16,272 nucleotides of DNA from Eubacterium sp. CAG:252. GTDB taxonomy: Bacteria; Bacillota; Clostridia; Lachnospirales; Lachnospiraceae. Below are positions 1 through 6,983 of this stretch, piece after piece (position 1 is the first letter of the stretch; each line of letters starts with the position of its first letter). The stretch spans positions 47,452 through 63,723 of the forward strand of contig FR886335.1 of NCBI GenBank assembly GCA_000436535.1, read 5' to 3'. A model generated the notes under the pieces. That model had not been told where the DNA came from. It searched no databases and saw only the letters and a list, made by a program, of their open reading frames with translations. The translations under genes and the position numbers were made by a program.

Positions 1-77
1 TGTGTGCTGTTATTTTTATTATTATTTTCAAGAATACTTCTATCTGTACCCTCTTTATCCTTACCTGATATACTCAT
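1..77 (-). CDS. Unidentified protein, N-terminal fragment cut by the window edge
   Basis: Reading leftward from an ATG at 75-77, an open frame runs off the window after 25 codons. A good ribosome binding site (AAAGGAG, plus-strand 85-91) lies 7 nt before this ATG, which is why I accept it as a gene start. The visible residues are hydrophilic, rich in Ser, Lys, Asp and Asn (it begins MSISGKDKEG), with no signal peptide or recognisable domain. It follows uxaA on the same strand, so it could belong to the uronate regulon (for example a transporter or a later-step enzyme), but nothing in the fragment shows that. Confidence 0.6.
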   Translation of the reverse strand, partial: MSISGKDKEGTDRSILENNNKNNST

Positions 78-131
78 TTTCATTCTCCTTTAGTTTTGTT
101 TTATGTGTGGAAGGTTTCGAACACACATTAT

Positions 132-171
132 TATAAGACGGACAGAAATAAAAATCTCCGCCCGCCTTATA
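132..171 (-). other. GC-rich stem-loop downstream of uxaA
   Basis: Read on the minus strand, TATAAGGCGG (171-162) pairs with CCGTCTTATA (141-132). This gives a 10-bp stem with one G-U wobble around a 20-nt loop that contains a T-rich run. The stem is perfect only in minus-strand RNA; on the plus strand the wobble becomes an A-C mismatch. It lies about 70-110 nt past the uxaA stop and about 55 nt before the next gene. No U-tract follows, so it is not a classical terminator. It resembles the stem-loop after uxaB at 1873-1904. Confidence 0.5.
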
Positions 172-239
172 TCTATATGTCACCATATTTATATGCAATC
201 TTTTGCTTTTACATTGAACTCAAGCTTAACCCCTGTTAA

Positions 240-1727
240 TTAGAGAGTTACACCCTGCTTAAAGATAGCTAAATCGTGGAATCCAGCGATTTCAGCCTTT
301 ACCTTCTTACCAGAAGCAACATCTAATACAAGCTGGAAGAGTTCCTTAGCTGCATCTTCAAGTGGAAGGTCATCTGTTACAATTCTTCCTGCGTTGAAGT
401 CTATCCAGTTGCTCTTATTGCCAGCAAGTCTTGAGTTAGTTGCAATCTTTACTGTAGGTACTGGTGATGCAAATGGTGTTCCACGTCCTGTTGTGAAAAG
501 AACCATCTGTGCTCCTGCTGCTGCACAAGCTGTTGAAGCAACAAGGTCATTACCAGGTGCACTAAGAAGGTTAAGTCCCTTATCAGATACTCTTTCACCA
601 TAAGCTAATACACCCTTAACAAGTGATGAACCAGACTTCTGTGTACATCCAAGTGACTTATCTTCAAGTGTTGTGATACCACCATCCTTGTTTCCTGGTG
701 ATGGATTCTCATAGATTTCCTGACCATTCTTGATGAAATATTCCTTAAAGTCATTGATAAGGTGAACTGTCTTCTCGAAAAGTTCCTTGTTAGCACATCT
801 ATTCATAAGGATAGTCTCTGCACCGAACATTTCTGGAACTTCTGTAAGGATAGTTGTACCACCCTTAGATACGAGCATATCTGAGAAAAGACCTACTGTT
901 GGGTTAGCTGTAATACCTGATAAACCATCAGAACCGCCACACTTCATACCAACGATAAGATGCTTAGCGCTAACCTTTTCTCTCTTAAATGTAGCAGCAT
1001 AATCCATAAGTTCCTTCATGATGCCTTCAGCAGCTTCCTGCTCATTTTCTACATCCTGAACCTGTAAGAACTTAACTCTGTCTGGGTTAACTTCTCCGAT
1101 ATAGTCCTTAAGAACTTCAATACGGCTGTTTTCACATCCAAGACCAAGTACAAGTACTGCACCAGCATTAGGATGATTGATAAGGTCAGCAAGTACGTGT
1201 CTTGTATTTTCCTGATCCTCCGTTACCTGGGAACATCCATATGGGTGTGGGAAAGCAACAACTTCATCAACGCCTTCAGGCTTATTAGCTCTTGCTGTAG
1301 CTTCGATTGCTCTTGCTATAGAATTAACACAGCCAACTGTTGGGATAATCCATACTTCGTTTCTTACACCAACTGTACCATTTTCACGCATATATCCATC
1401 GAAAAATGCTTCTTCTGTTGGTTCAACATCCTTGTGTCCTTCTGGATTGTATGTGTATTCAAGAAGTTCACCAAGAGCTGTCTTTAAGTTATGTGTATGA
1501 ACCCATCCACCAACTTCAATGTCAGCCTGTGCGAAACCTATTCTGAAACCATACTTTATAACCGCATCGCCCTTCTTGATAGGCTTGATAACAAACTTAT
1601 GTCCCTGAGGGATATCTTCTATTGTAGTAACTTCTGTACCAGCAACATTAAGTGTTGTGCCCTTAGCGATTGGCTTAAGAGCTACTGCAACATTATCATC
1701 TTTATTAATCTTAATAAAATCCTGCAT
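240..1727 (-). CDS. uxaA: Altronate dehydratase (SAF domain fused to the UxaA catalytic domain)
   Basis: Cytoplasmic lyase that dehydrates D-altronate to 2-keto-3-deoxy-D-gluconate, the last uxa-specific step of galacturonate breakdown. The 495 residues match full-length UxaA. Residues 11-90 form the SAF domain, ending in a His-rich WVHTHN (75-80). Residues 110-495 form the dehydratase domain, with GTVGVRNEVWIIPTVGC around Cys133, PHPYGCSQ around Cys165, GLGCENS around Cys198 and GMKCGGSDG around Cys263. Family members need a divalent metal such as iron; the Cys/His residues are candidate ligands (inference). An AGGAGG 5 nt before the ATG fixes the start. uxaB lies 266 bp upstream on the same strand. 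Codon use is strongly biased (GTT, AAC, TTC, GCT), as in uxaB and uxaC, suggesting high expression. Confidence 0.96.
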   Translation of the reverse strand: MQDFIKINKDDNVAVALKPIAKGTTLNVAGTEVTTIEDIPQGHKFVIKPIKKGDAVIKYGFRIGFAQADIEVGGWVHTHNLKTALGELLEYTYNPEGHKDVEPTEEAFFDGYMRENGTVGVRNEVWIIPTVGCVNSIARAIEATARANKPEGVDEVVAFPHPYGCSQVTEDQENTRHVLADLINHPNAGAVLVLGLGCENSRIEVLKDYIGEVNPDRVKFLQVQDVENEQEAAEGIMKELMDYAATFKREKVSAKHLIVGMKCGGSDGLSGITANPTVGLFSDMLVSKGGTTILTEVPEMFGAETILMNRCANKELFEKTVHLINDFKEYFIKNGQEIYENPSPGNKDGGITTLEDKSLGCTQKSGSSLVKGVLAYGERVSDKGLNLLSAPGNDLVASTACAAAGAQMVLFTTGRGTPFASPVPTVKIATNSRLAGNKSNWIDFNAGRIVTDDLPLEDAAKELFQLVLDVASGKKVKAEIAGFHDLAIFKQGVTL

Positions 1728-1872
1728 AACTACCTCCTGTAATTAATATAATCTCTATATATCATCAACTGCATACATCATAGAATTATAAAATTCGATG
1801 ATTACATTCATATCATAACATTTTTATTATAACAATAAAAGGGTATAAATACACAATACCTCTTACATAACT

Positions 1873-1904
1873 TAAGGGCGGATGAAAAAGAACACCCGCC
1901 CTTA
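1873..1904 (-). other. GC-rich stem-loop between uxaB and uxaA
   Basis: TAAGGGCGG (1873-1881) and CCGCCCTTA (1896-1904) form a perfect 9-bp inverted repeat. On the minus strand the 14-nt loop contains CTTTTT. It begins about 90 nt after the uxaB stop. No U-tract follows on either strand, so full termination is unlikely; attenuation between uxaB and uxaA or 3'-end stabilisation of the uxaB message are possible roles. The rest of the 266-bp gap is AT-rich. A TATAAT-like sequence upstream of uxaA has no convincing -35 partner. Confidence 0.6.
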
Positions 1905-1993
1905 TTAATGCTTTAAAATACGATATAAATCAATGCCAAAACTTAAATTCAGCTAAGGCTTATGAATTACTCCGCCGCAAACTGCCAATGCAA

Positions 1994-3508
1994 TTATGCT
2001 AACTTTTCATCATCAAGAGCTAAATCGTTAACTACAGCTCTCATACCTCTTTCTCTGATATCTGTAATATATCCTGTGATAACTTCTTCAAGGTCAAGAA
2101 CCTTAGAAAGATCTTCGCCACCGAAGAACTTAGTATTGCTTAAGTAAGCATGTGTGAATTCAGCAGGTGTCTTACCAGAGTTATCTCTGAAGAAATCAAG
2201 TACAGCCTTATCATCTGTGATGTTGTACTCTTCACCGTTTCTGTCACCCTTTAATACAATACCGCCGTTGAACTCAGCTTCTGTCTGTGATGTGTAGAAG
2301 CTCATAAGTGCTGCGATAGAGAATGTAAGGTACTTAGGAAGCTTGTTAAACTTCTTAACATATCCTAAGAATGAAGGAAGACATCTAGCTTCCCACTTAG
2401 ATACAGAGTTAAGTGAAATGCTTAATAATCTGTGATCTACGAATGGGTTAAGGAATCTGTCGATAACAGCCTTAGCGAATTCTTCACAATCTTCCTTAGA
2501 AAGTGAAAGTGTAGGAATAACTTCATTGTAAAGTGTTTCTTCCATGTACTTTCTGATAACTGGATCCTTCATAGAGTTCTCTACGTTGTCGTTACCAGCA
2601 AGGAATGATGCTAATACGAATGAAGTATGTGAACCGTTAAGAATTCTTACCTTTCTTTCCTTATATGGATGATGATCCTTTGTAAATACTACATTAAGTC
2701 CAGCTTCCTTGAATGGAAGTTCCTTCTCAAGCTGTTTAAGTGGAAGGTTAGAATCACTTTCTACAACCCAGAGACCGAATACTTCAGCTCTGTCGATAAG
2801 CTGATCTTCATAGCCCCACTCTTCGCAAAGCTTAGCAGCATCTTCTCTTGGATAACCTGGAACAATTCTATCAACAAGTGTTGGGCAGAATGAACAATAA
2901 TTGTTAACCCAGTCCTTGAATCCATCTTCAAGACCCCAGAGTTCGATAAACTTCATAATGCACTTCTTTAATTCGATACCATTATCAGCGATAAGTTCGC
3001 ATGGAAGTAAGATAAGTCCCTTATCTGCTGCTCCGTTGAACTTCTGATATCTCTTATAGAGAAGCTGTGTAAGCTTACCAGGATATGTCTTAGGAGGACG
3101 AGCGTTAGGATCGTTATCTGTTTCATCAAATACGATACCTGCTTCTGTTGTGTTAGAAACGATAAATCTAAGTGTTTCACTTGTACCATATTCAACATAC
3201 TTGTCATAATCTTCGATAGCTGCTACAGCATCAACTACAGATGTAATCTGACGTGTGATTTCCTTAGGCTGTCCATCTACGAAACCTCTTAACTGAAGTG
3301 TGTACTGACATTCCTGATCATGGAATCTTTCAAGTGTACCAAACTCGATTGGCTTAACGATAACAACGCCACCGTTGAAATCTGTCTTTTCATTAGTAAC
3401 ATCGAAGATATAATCTACGAATGCTCTAAGGAAGTTACCCTCACCAAACTGCATAACCTTTACAGGTCTGTCAACTGCATGTGTAATACTCTTGTTTAAT
3501 CTCTGCAT
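1994..3508 (-). CDS. uxaB: Tagaturonate reductase (altronate oxidoreductase)
   Basis: NADH-dependent reduction of D-tagaturonate to D-altronate, second step of the galacturonate isomerase pathway, cytoplasmic. The start is placed at 3508 (504 residues; MQRLNKS) because GGAGG lies 6 nt upstream; an in-frame ATG at 3529 would overlap that site. The N-terminal half is a Rossmann-type domain with the FGEGNFLRAFVDY motif (21-33). The C-terminal helical domain has the polyol-specific long-chain dehydrogenase signature K-x4-N-x2-H (Lys286, Asn291, His294, in KVRILNGSHT), the expected catalytic set. TLVDRIVPG (210-218) also fits the family. UxuB (fructuronate reductase) is a relative, but the UxaA/UxaC neighbours and the FGEGNFLRAF form favour UxaB. 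Its promoter and operator lie near 3800-3858, far upstream of the start. Confidence 0.93.
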   Translation of the reverse strand: MQRLNKSITHAVDRPVKVMQFGEGNFLRAFVDYIFDVTNEKTDFNGGVVIVKPIEFGTLERFHDQECQYTLQLRGFVDGQPKEITRQITSVVDAVAAIEDYDKYVEYGTSETLRFIVSNTTEAGIVFDETDNDPNARPPKTYPGKLTQLLYKRYQKFNGAADKGLILLPCELIADNGIELKKCIMKFIELWGLEDGFKDWVNNYCSFCPTLVDRIVPGYPREDAAKLCEEWGYEDQLIDRAEVFGLWVVESDSNLPLKQLEKELPFKEAGLNVVFTKDHHPYKERKVRILNGSHTSFVLASFLAGNDNVENSMKDPVIRKYMEETLYNEVIPTLSLSKEDCEEFAKAVIDRFLNPFVDHRLLSISLNSVSKWEARCLPSFLGYVKKFNKLPKYLTFSIAALMSFYTSQTEAEFNGGIVLKGDRNGEEYNITDDKAVLDFFRDNSGKTPAEFTHAYLSNTKFFGGEDLSKVLDLEEVITGYITDIRERGMRAVVNDLALDDEKLA

Positions 3509-3630
3509 ATATTCCTCCATTCCGCCCACTCTAAGGGCATCTCAGCTCCACGCAAGAGCGCAGATACTGACTATGAAATATCCGTCTGTTAAATAAATGT
3601 ATTAAGATATTCCATATTAATATTATTGTG

Positions 3631-3662
3631 GCGCAGTATCACTCAGCTTTGCTGGACTACGC
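3631..3662 (-). other. Stem-loop in the uxaB leader
   Basis: On the minus strand GCGTAGT pairs with ACTGCGC (7 bp, one U-G wobble). An inner CAGC-AAA-GCTG hairpin is separated from the outer stem by an asymmetric internal loop. A second, weaker GC-rich foldback lies closer to the gene (about 3543-3570; GCGC-TCTT-GCGT on the minus strand). These are the only GC-rich parts of an otherwise AT-rich leader. I do not recognise a riboswitch class. Confidence 0.45.
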
Positions 3663-3743
3663 ATTCTCAGGCTCATATGTAACTACTCATTAATTTAATA
3701 ACTACCTCACCTGAGTATGAAAAATCTTATAAAGACTTCTCAT

Positions 3744-3765
3744 ATTATAACAGGGACATGCCCTG
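3744..3765 (-). promoter_or_regulatory. Possible second uxaB promoter with a palindrome upstream of its -10
   Basis: The perfect inverted repeat CAGGG-ACATG-CCCTG (3751-3765) sits directly upstream of a TATAAT read on the minus strand (3744-3749). If this TATAAT is a -10 box, the palindrome would occupy the spacer where a repressor could act. No good -35 is present (TTAATA or similar), so it may instead be a hairpin in the leader made from the promoter at 3830-3858. Confidence 0.35.
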
Positions 3766-3799
3766 ATTATTAACCAGTAAATGGTATTCAGAAAGCGTA

Positions 3800-3813
3800 T
3801 GTAAGCGCTTTCA
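3800..3813. promoter_or_regulatory. LacI/CcpA-type operator (cre-like) at the uxaB promoter
   Basis: TGTAAGCGCTTTCA matches the Firmicutes cre consensus TGWAANCGNTNWCA at every fixed position. It lies about +10 to +23 relative to the predicted uxaB start site, a position where a bound repressor would block transcription. A wider imperfect palindrome, GAAAGCG (3791-3797) with CGCTTTC (3806-3812), overlaps it. Whether CcpA, the adjacent LacI-type protein or both bind cannot be told from sequence. Confidence 0.75.
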
Positions 3814-3829
3814 TTATCTTTCACAAACT

Positions 3830-3858
3830 ATGATATACTCAAATACATTTTTAGTCAA
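3830..3858 (-). promoter_or_regulatory. Predicted uxaB(A) promoter
   Basis: Read on the minus strand, TTGACT (3858-3853) and TATCAT (3835-3830) are separated by exactly 17 bp, each matching 5 of 6 sigma-A consensus bases. The predicted start near 3823 gives a leader of about 315 nt. The cre-like operator lies directly downstream. Confidence 0.6.
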
Positions 3859-3985
3859 TACTTATTTTTGTATACATTATGTTCTGTCAAATTTAATTAT
3901 CAGTTATTGTTCTGCACCCGTCACGAAACATCTGCACAACTCATTAATAACAATAATTAAGTACAACAAAAATACACTAACACAC

Positions 3986-4014
3986 TTGCTTTTATAATAA
4001 TACCATTGTATAAT
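3986..4014 (+). promoter_or_regulatory. Predicted promoter of the regulator-uxaC operon
   Basis: TTGCTT (3986-3991), a 17-bp spacer and a perfect TATAAT (4009-4014) form a sigma-A promoter. The predicted start near 4021 places the palindrome 4027-4042 immediately downstream, mirroring the uxaB side. Confidence 0.6.
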
Positions 4015-4026
4015 CAGATTATCAAT

Positions 4027-4042
4027 ATGTAAGTGCTTACAT
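4027..4042. promoter_or_regulatory. LacI-family operator at the regulator's own promoter
   Basis: ATGTAAG-TG-CTTACAT is a 16-bp palindrome with 7-bp arms. Its core TGTAAGTGCTTACA resembles the operator at 3800-3813 (TGAAAGCGCTTACA in reverse). Its position at about +6 to +21 suggests negative autoregulation by the LacI-type protein; the centre-to-centre distance to the other operator is 228 bp. Confidence 0.7.
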
Positions 4043-4070
4043 TCAGTGTTTTTATGATATTTTACTACTT

Positions 4071-4099
4071 TTATAATTATACAATTCCGTTAATTATAA
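4071..4099. repeat. 29-bp AT-rich inverted repeat in the regulator leader
   Basis: TTATAATTA (4071-4079) and TAATTATAA (4091-4099) are perfect 9-bp arms around an 11-bp spacer. It could be a leader hairpin or a second protein-binding site; base composition makes chance occurrence fairly likely. Confidence 0.4.
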
Positions 4100-4140
4100 T
4101 TAATGAACCAACGAACAGCTGCACCTATATATCACATTAA

Positions 4141-4154
4141 TGCAAGCGTTGTCC
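4141..4154. promoter_or_regulatory. Weak third operator-like site before the regulator gene
   Basis: TGCAAGCGTTGTCC matches about 12 of 14 positions of the cre-like pattern seen at 3800 and lies 26 bp before the regulator ATG. It could act as an auxiliary operator. The match is imperfect at both ends. Confidence 0.35.
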
Positions 4155-4180
4155 AGAGCTTACAAGAATGAGGTTAATTT

Positions 4181-5185
4181 ATGAATATATATGATGTTTC
4201 CAATAAAGCCGGGGTGTCTATTGCTACCGTTTCCCGTGTTCTTAATGGTAATGCAAGAGTATCATTAGCAACAAGGAAAAAGGTATTGGATGCCATGAAA
4301 GAGCTTGATTATACACCTAATGTATTTGCAAGGGGACTAGGACTTAATACAATGAAAACCATAGGTATAATGTGTATTGACTCTTCTGATATTTACCTTG
4401 CCAATGCTGTATACTATCTTGAACAGGAATTAAGAAAGCATAGTTATGACTCCATACTCTGCTGTACTGGCAAAGATTACACCAATAAGAAGAAGTATCT
4501 TGAGCTCTTACTAAGTAAAAGAGTTGATGGAATAATACTTGCCGGTTCACAGTTTGTAGAAAATACAGACACTTATAACAATGATTACATAATCAATGCA
4601 GCAAAGGATATACCTATCGTTTTAGTGAACGGATATCTTGACGCACCTAATATATATTCAGTTATGTGTAATGATGAAATTGCCATATATAATGCAACTA
4701 ACCTCTTGATTAATAACGGACATCGTAATATAGTCTACTTATACACAAGCAAGTCATACAGCGGTATGAACAAGTATGCAGGATATATGAGAGCCTTGAA
4801 GGAAGCTGGCATTACACTTCCTGAAGATTACAGACATCTGTGTGGCAAAAACATTTCGCACGCCAAGGAATATCTTAATTATCTTTATGATAAAGGTATT
4901 GAATTTGATGCTGTTGTGACTTCTGATGATTCGCTTGCAGCGGGTTCAGTCAAGTATGCACACTCCCACTCTATCAGTGTACCTGATGAGTTAGAGATTA
5001 TTGGTTATAATAATTCGGTTCTATCTATATGTACGGAACCGGAACTAACATCTATCGACAGCCATGTTGAACAGTTATGTACATGCGCCGTTGATGTTTT
5101 AATGAAGGTATTGTGCGGTGACTCTGCTGATAAACACAGCATTATCACTGCTGATATTATAAAACGCAATACAACACATTTTTAA
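4181..5185 (+). CDS. LacI-family transcriptional regulator, probable uronate-responsive repressor
   Basis: 334 residues, normal LacI/GalR size. Residues 1-25 carry the helix-turn-helix (NIYDVSNKAGVSIATVSRVL), and the hinge follows at about 48-56 (PNVFARGLG, with Gly where Ser is common). Residues 60-334 are the periplasmic-binding-protein-like effector domain, starting TIGIMCIDSSD and including DAVVTSDDSLAAGSVKYA near 245-260. GAGG 7 nt before the ATG supports the start. It is 21 bp upstream of uxaC and divergent from uxaBA, so it most likely represses the uxa genes and responds to galacturonate, tagaturonate or a related intermediate (inference). Many gammaproteobacterial uxa systems use a GntR-type ExuR instead. 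Its codon use is less biased than that of uxaC. Confidence 0.9.
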   Translation: MNIYDVSNKAGVSIATVSRVLNGNARVSLATRKKVLDAMKELDYTPNVFARGLGLNTMKTIGIMCIDSSDIYLANAVYYLEQELRKHSYDSILCCTGKDYTNKKKYLELLLSKRVDGIILAGSQFVENTDTYNNDYIINAAKDIPIVLVNGYLDAPNIYSVMCNDEIAIYNATNLLINNGHRNIVYLYTSKSYSGMNKYAGYMRALKEAGITLPEDYRHLCGKNISHAKEYLNYLYDKGIEFDAVVTSDDSLAAGSVKYAHSHSISVPDELEIIGYNNSVLSICTEPELTSIDSHVEQLCTCAVDVLMKVLCGDSADKHSIITADIIKRNTTHF

Positions 5186-5206
5186 TTCACAGGAGGATTA
5201 AGAACA

Positions 5207-6613
5207 ATGAAACAATTCATGGACAAGGACTTTTTACTTTCAACACCTACAGCACAGCATCTTTTCCACGACTATGCTGACCAGATGCCTATCGTTGATT
5301 ATCACTGTCATATCAACCCTAAGGAAATCGCAGAAGACAGAAAGTTCGAGAATATTACTCAGGTATGGCTCGGCGGTGACCACTATAAGTGGCGTCAGAT
5401 GAGAACTAACGGTGTTGATGAGAAGTACATCACAGGTGATGCTTCTGACCGTGAAAAGTTCCAGAAGTGGGCTGAAACACTTGAGATGGCTATCGGTAAT
5501 CCACTTTACCACTGGAGCCACCTTGAACTTCAGAGATACTTCGGTTACAACGGTATCTTAAATGGCGATACAGCCGAAGAAGTATGGAATCTTTGCAACG
5601 CTAAGTTACAGGAAGATTCTATGTCAGTTAGAAACCTTATCAAGCAGTCTAACGTTAAGTTAATCTGTACAACAGATGACCCTGTTGATTCACTTGAATG
5701 GCACAAGAAGCTTGCTGAAGATGATACATTTGACGTAAAGGTACTTCCAGCATGGAGACCTGACAAGGCTATGAACATCGAAAAGCCAGAATATCTTGAC
5801 TACCTTAACACATTATCAGATGTAAGCGGAATCAAGGTTAACTCTTTCGCTACTCTTATGGATGCTTTAAGAAACAGAATGCAGTTCTTCGATTCAATGG
5901 GATGCTCAGTTTCTGACCACGCTCTTGAATATGTTATGTACAAGCCATACACAGACGAAGAAATCGAAGCTATATTTGCTAAGAGATTCGCTGGTGAAGC
6001 TATCACAACAGAAGAAATGAACAAGTTCAAGACAGCATTCATGGTATCTGTTGGTAAGGAATACAACAAGCTTAACTGGGTAATGCAGTTACACTATGGT
6101 ACTATCCGTGATAACAACGTATTAAGATACAACCAGTTAGGACCAGATACAGGATATGACTGTATCAACACTTATGACTGCTCAGCAGAGATGGCTCAGT
6201 TCCTCAACGCTCTTAACCGCACAGATGAACTTCCAAAGACTATCATCTACTCACTTAACCCTTCAGTTAACGCTGCTATCGGAACTGTTATCGGATGTTT
6301 CCAGGATTCTAAGGCAGTTGGTAAGATTCAGCAGGGTTCAGCTTGGTGGTTCAATGACCACAAGGTTGGTATGACTAACCAGATGACAAGTCTTGCTAAT
6401 TTAAGCTTACTTGGCAACTTCATCGGTATGCTTACAGATTCAAGAAGCTTCTTATCTTACACAAGACATGAATACTTCAGAAGAATTATGTGCGAACTTA
6501 TCGGTGGATGGGTTGAGAATGGTGAATACCCTAACGATGAGAAGGCTCTTAAGAAGATTGTTGAAGGTATCTCTTACAACAACGCAGTTCGTTACTTTGG
6601 TTTCGACTTATAA
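5207..6613 (+). CDS. uxaC: Uronate isomerase (glucuronate/galacturonate isomerase)
   Basis: Amidohydrolase-superfamily enzyme converting D-galacturonate to D-tagaturonate and D-glucuronate to D-fructuronate; cytoplasmic, first step of the pathway. The 468 residues equal the family length. The metal-binding HxH is in VDYHCHINP (His33, His35). Further signatures are CTTDDPVDSLEWH and LPAWRPDKA in the middle, HYGTIRDNN near 295-303, QGSAWWFNDHK, and MLTDSRSFLSYTRHEYF near 408-424, whose Asp411 is the likely catalytic aspartate. AGGAGG 10 nt before the ATG supports the start. Strong preference for AAC, TTC, ATC and AAG codons fits a highly expressed catabolic gene. A strong terminator follows at 6686-6732. 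Confidence 0.97.
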   Translation: MKQFMDKDFLLSTPTAQHLFHDYADQMPIVDYHCHINPKEIAEDRKFENITQVWLGGDHYKWRQMRTNGVDEKYITGDASDREKFQKWAETLEMAIGNPLYHWSHLELQRYFGYNGILNGDTAEEVWNLCNAKLQEDSMSVRNLIKQSNVKLICTTDDPVDSLEWHKKLAEDDTFDVKVLPAWRPDKAMNIEKPEYLDYLNTLSDVSGIKVNSFATLMDALRNRMQFFDSMGCSVSDHALEYVMYKPYTDEEIEAIFAKRFAGEAITTEEMNKFKTAFMVSVGKEYNKLNWVMQLHYGTIRDNNVLRYNQLGPDTGYDCINTYDCSAEMAQFLNALNRTDELPKTIIYSLNPSVNAAIGTVIGCFQDSKAVGKIQQGSAWWFNDHKVGMTNQMTSLANLSLLGNFIGMLTDSRSFLSYTRHEYFRRIMCELIGGWVENGEYPNDEKALKKIVEGISYNNAVRYFGFDL

Positions 6614-6685
6614 TTAACAGCCTGTAATTATTAAATGTATTAAAGTATTGGTAGCATCAATAATACTAATATTTTAACACATAAG

Positions 6686-6732
6686 AAAAGGATAAATGAT
6701 ATTGTTATTATTAACGTATCATTTATCCTTTT
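6686..6732. terminator. Strong bidirectional terminator between uxaC and the small membrane gene
   Basis: A 16-bp perfect stem, AAAAGGATAAATGATA (6686-6701) with TATCATTTATCCTTTT (6717-6732), and a 15-nt loop. On the plus strand the T-run continues as TGTTTTAATT after uxaC; on the minus strand the stem ends in TTTTCTTATG after the 6755 stop. It serves both convergent units. Confidence 0.92.
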
Positions 6733-6754
6733 TGTTTTAATTAATTAAGCTGGA

Positions 6755-6958
6755 TTAAGCGAGATATTTTAGCCTTTTATTAAGAACAGGGAGAGAAATA
6801 TAATCAGTTTTCACTGGTTCAATAGTTTGCTTTACCTTGCCGTCGGCAGGTGTCTTTATGTCGACCTTGCTGAATATAAAACCCGAAAATACAAATACCA
6901 GAAACGCAAAAAGAAAAATGAGATATACTATTCTGTTTACAAGTTTAATATTTTTCAT
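6755..6958 (-). CDS. Small single-span membrane protein of unknown function
   Basis: 67 residues. Residues 9-30 (VYLIFLFAFLVFVFSGFIF core) form one very hydrophobic membrane segment preceded by Lys/Arg, so the N-terminus is probably inside and a charged 37-residue tail (KVDIKTPADGKVKQ...) outside. A purine-rich GAAGGGAAG directly before the ATG and the 25-bp gap to the MATE gene on the same strand suggest co-transcription with that exporter. The terminator at 6686-6732 follows. I do not recognise a family. It could be a small accessory subunit or an unrelated membrane protein. Confidence 0.6.
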   Translation of the reverse strand: MKNIKLVNRIVYLIFLFAFLVFVFSGFIFSKVDIKTPADGKVKQTIEPVKTDYISLPVLNKRLKYLA

Positions 6959-6983
6959 AAACTTCCCTTCATCGATATTGTTT

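Larger units (their letters stand above)
3509..4180. promoter_or_regulatory. Divergent regulatory spacer between uxaB and the lacI-type regulator
   Basis: This 672-bp stretch has no credible gene. From left to right it holds the structured uxaB leader (3509-3823), a LacI/CcpA-type operator (3800-3813), the uxaB promoter (3830-3858), a featureless AT-rich core (about 3860-3985), the regulator promoter (3986-4014), a second operator (4027-4042), a 9-bp inverted repeat (4071-4099) and a third weak operator-like site (4141-4154). TCTGCAC occurs twice in the core (near 3911 and 3930) with no assigned role. Confidence 0.8.

Noticed and set aside
4141..4180. Possible leader peptide or second start for the regulator
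   Set aside because: The ATG at 4181 has a good ribosome binding site and the HTH begins immediately after it; no alternative in-frame start is better placed.
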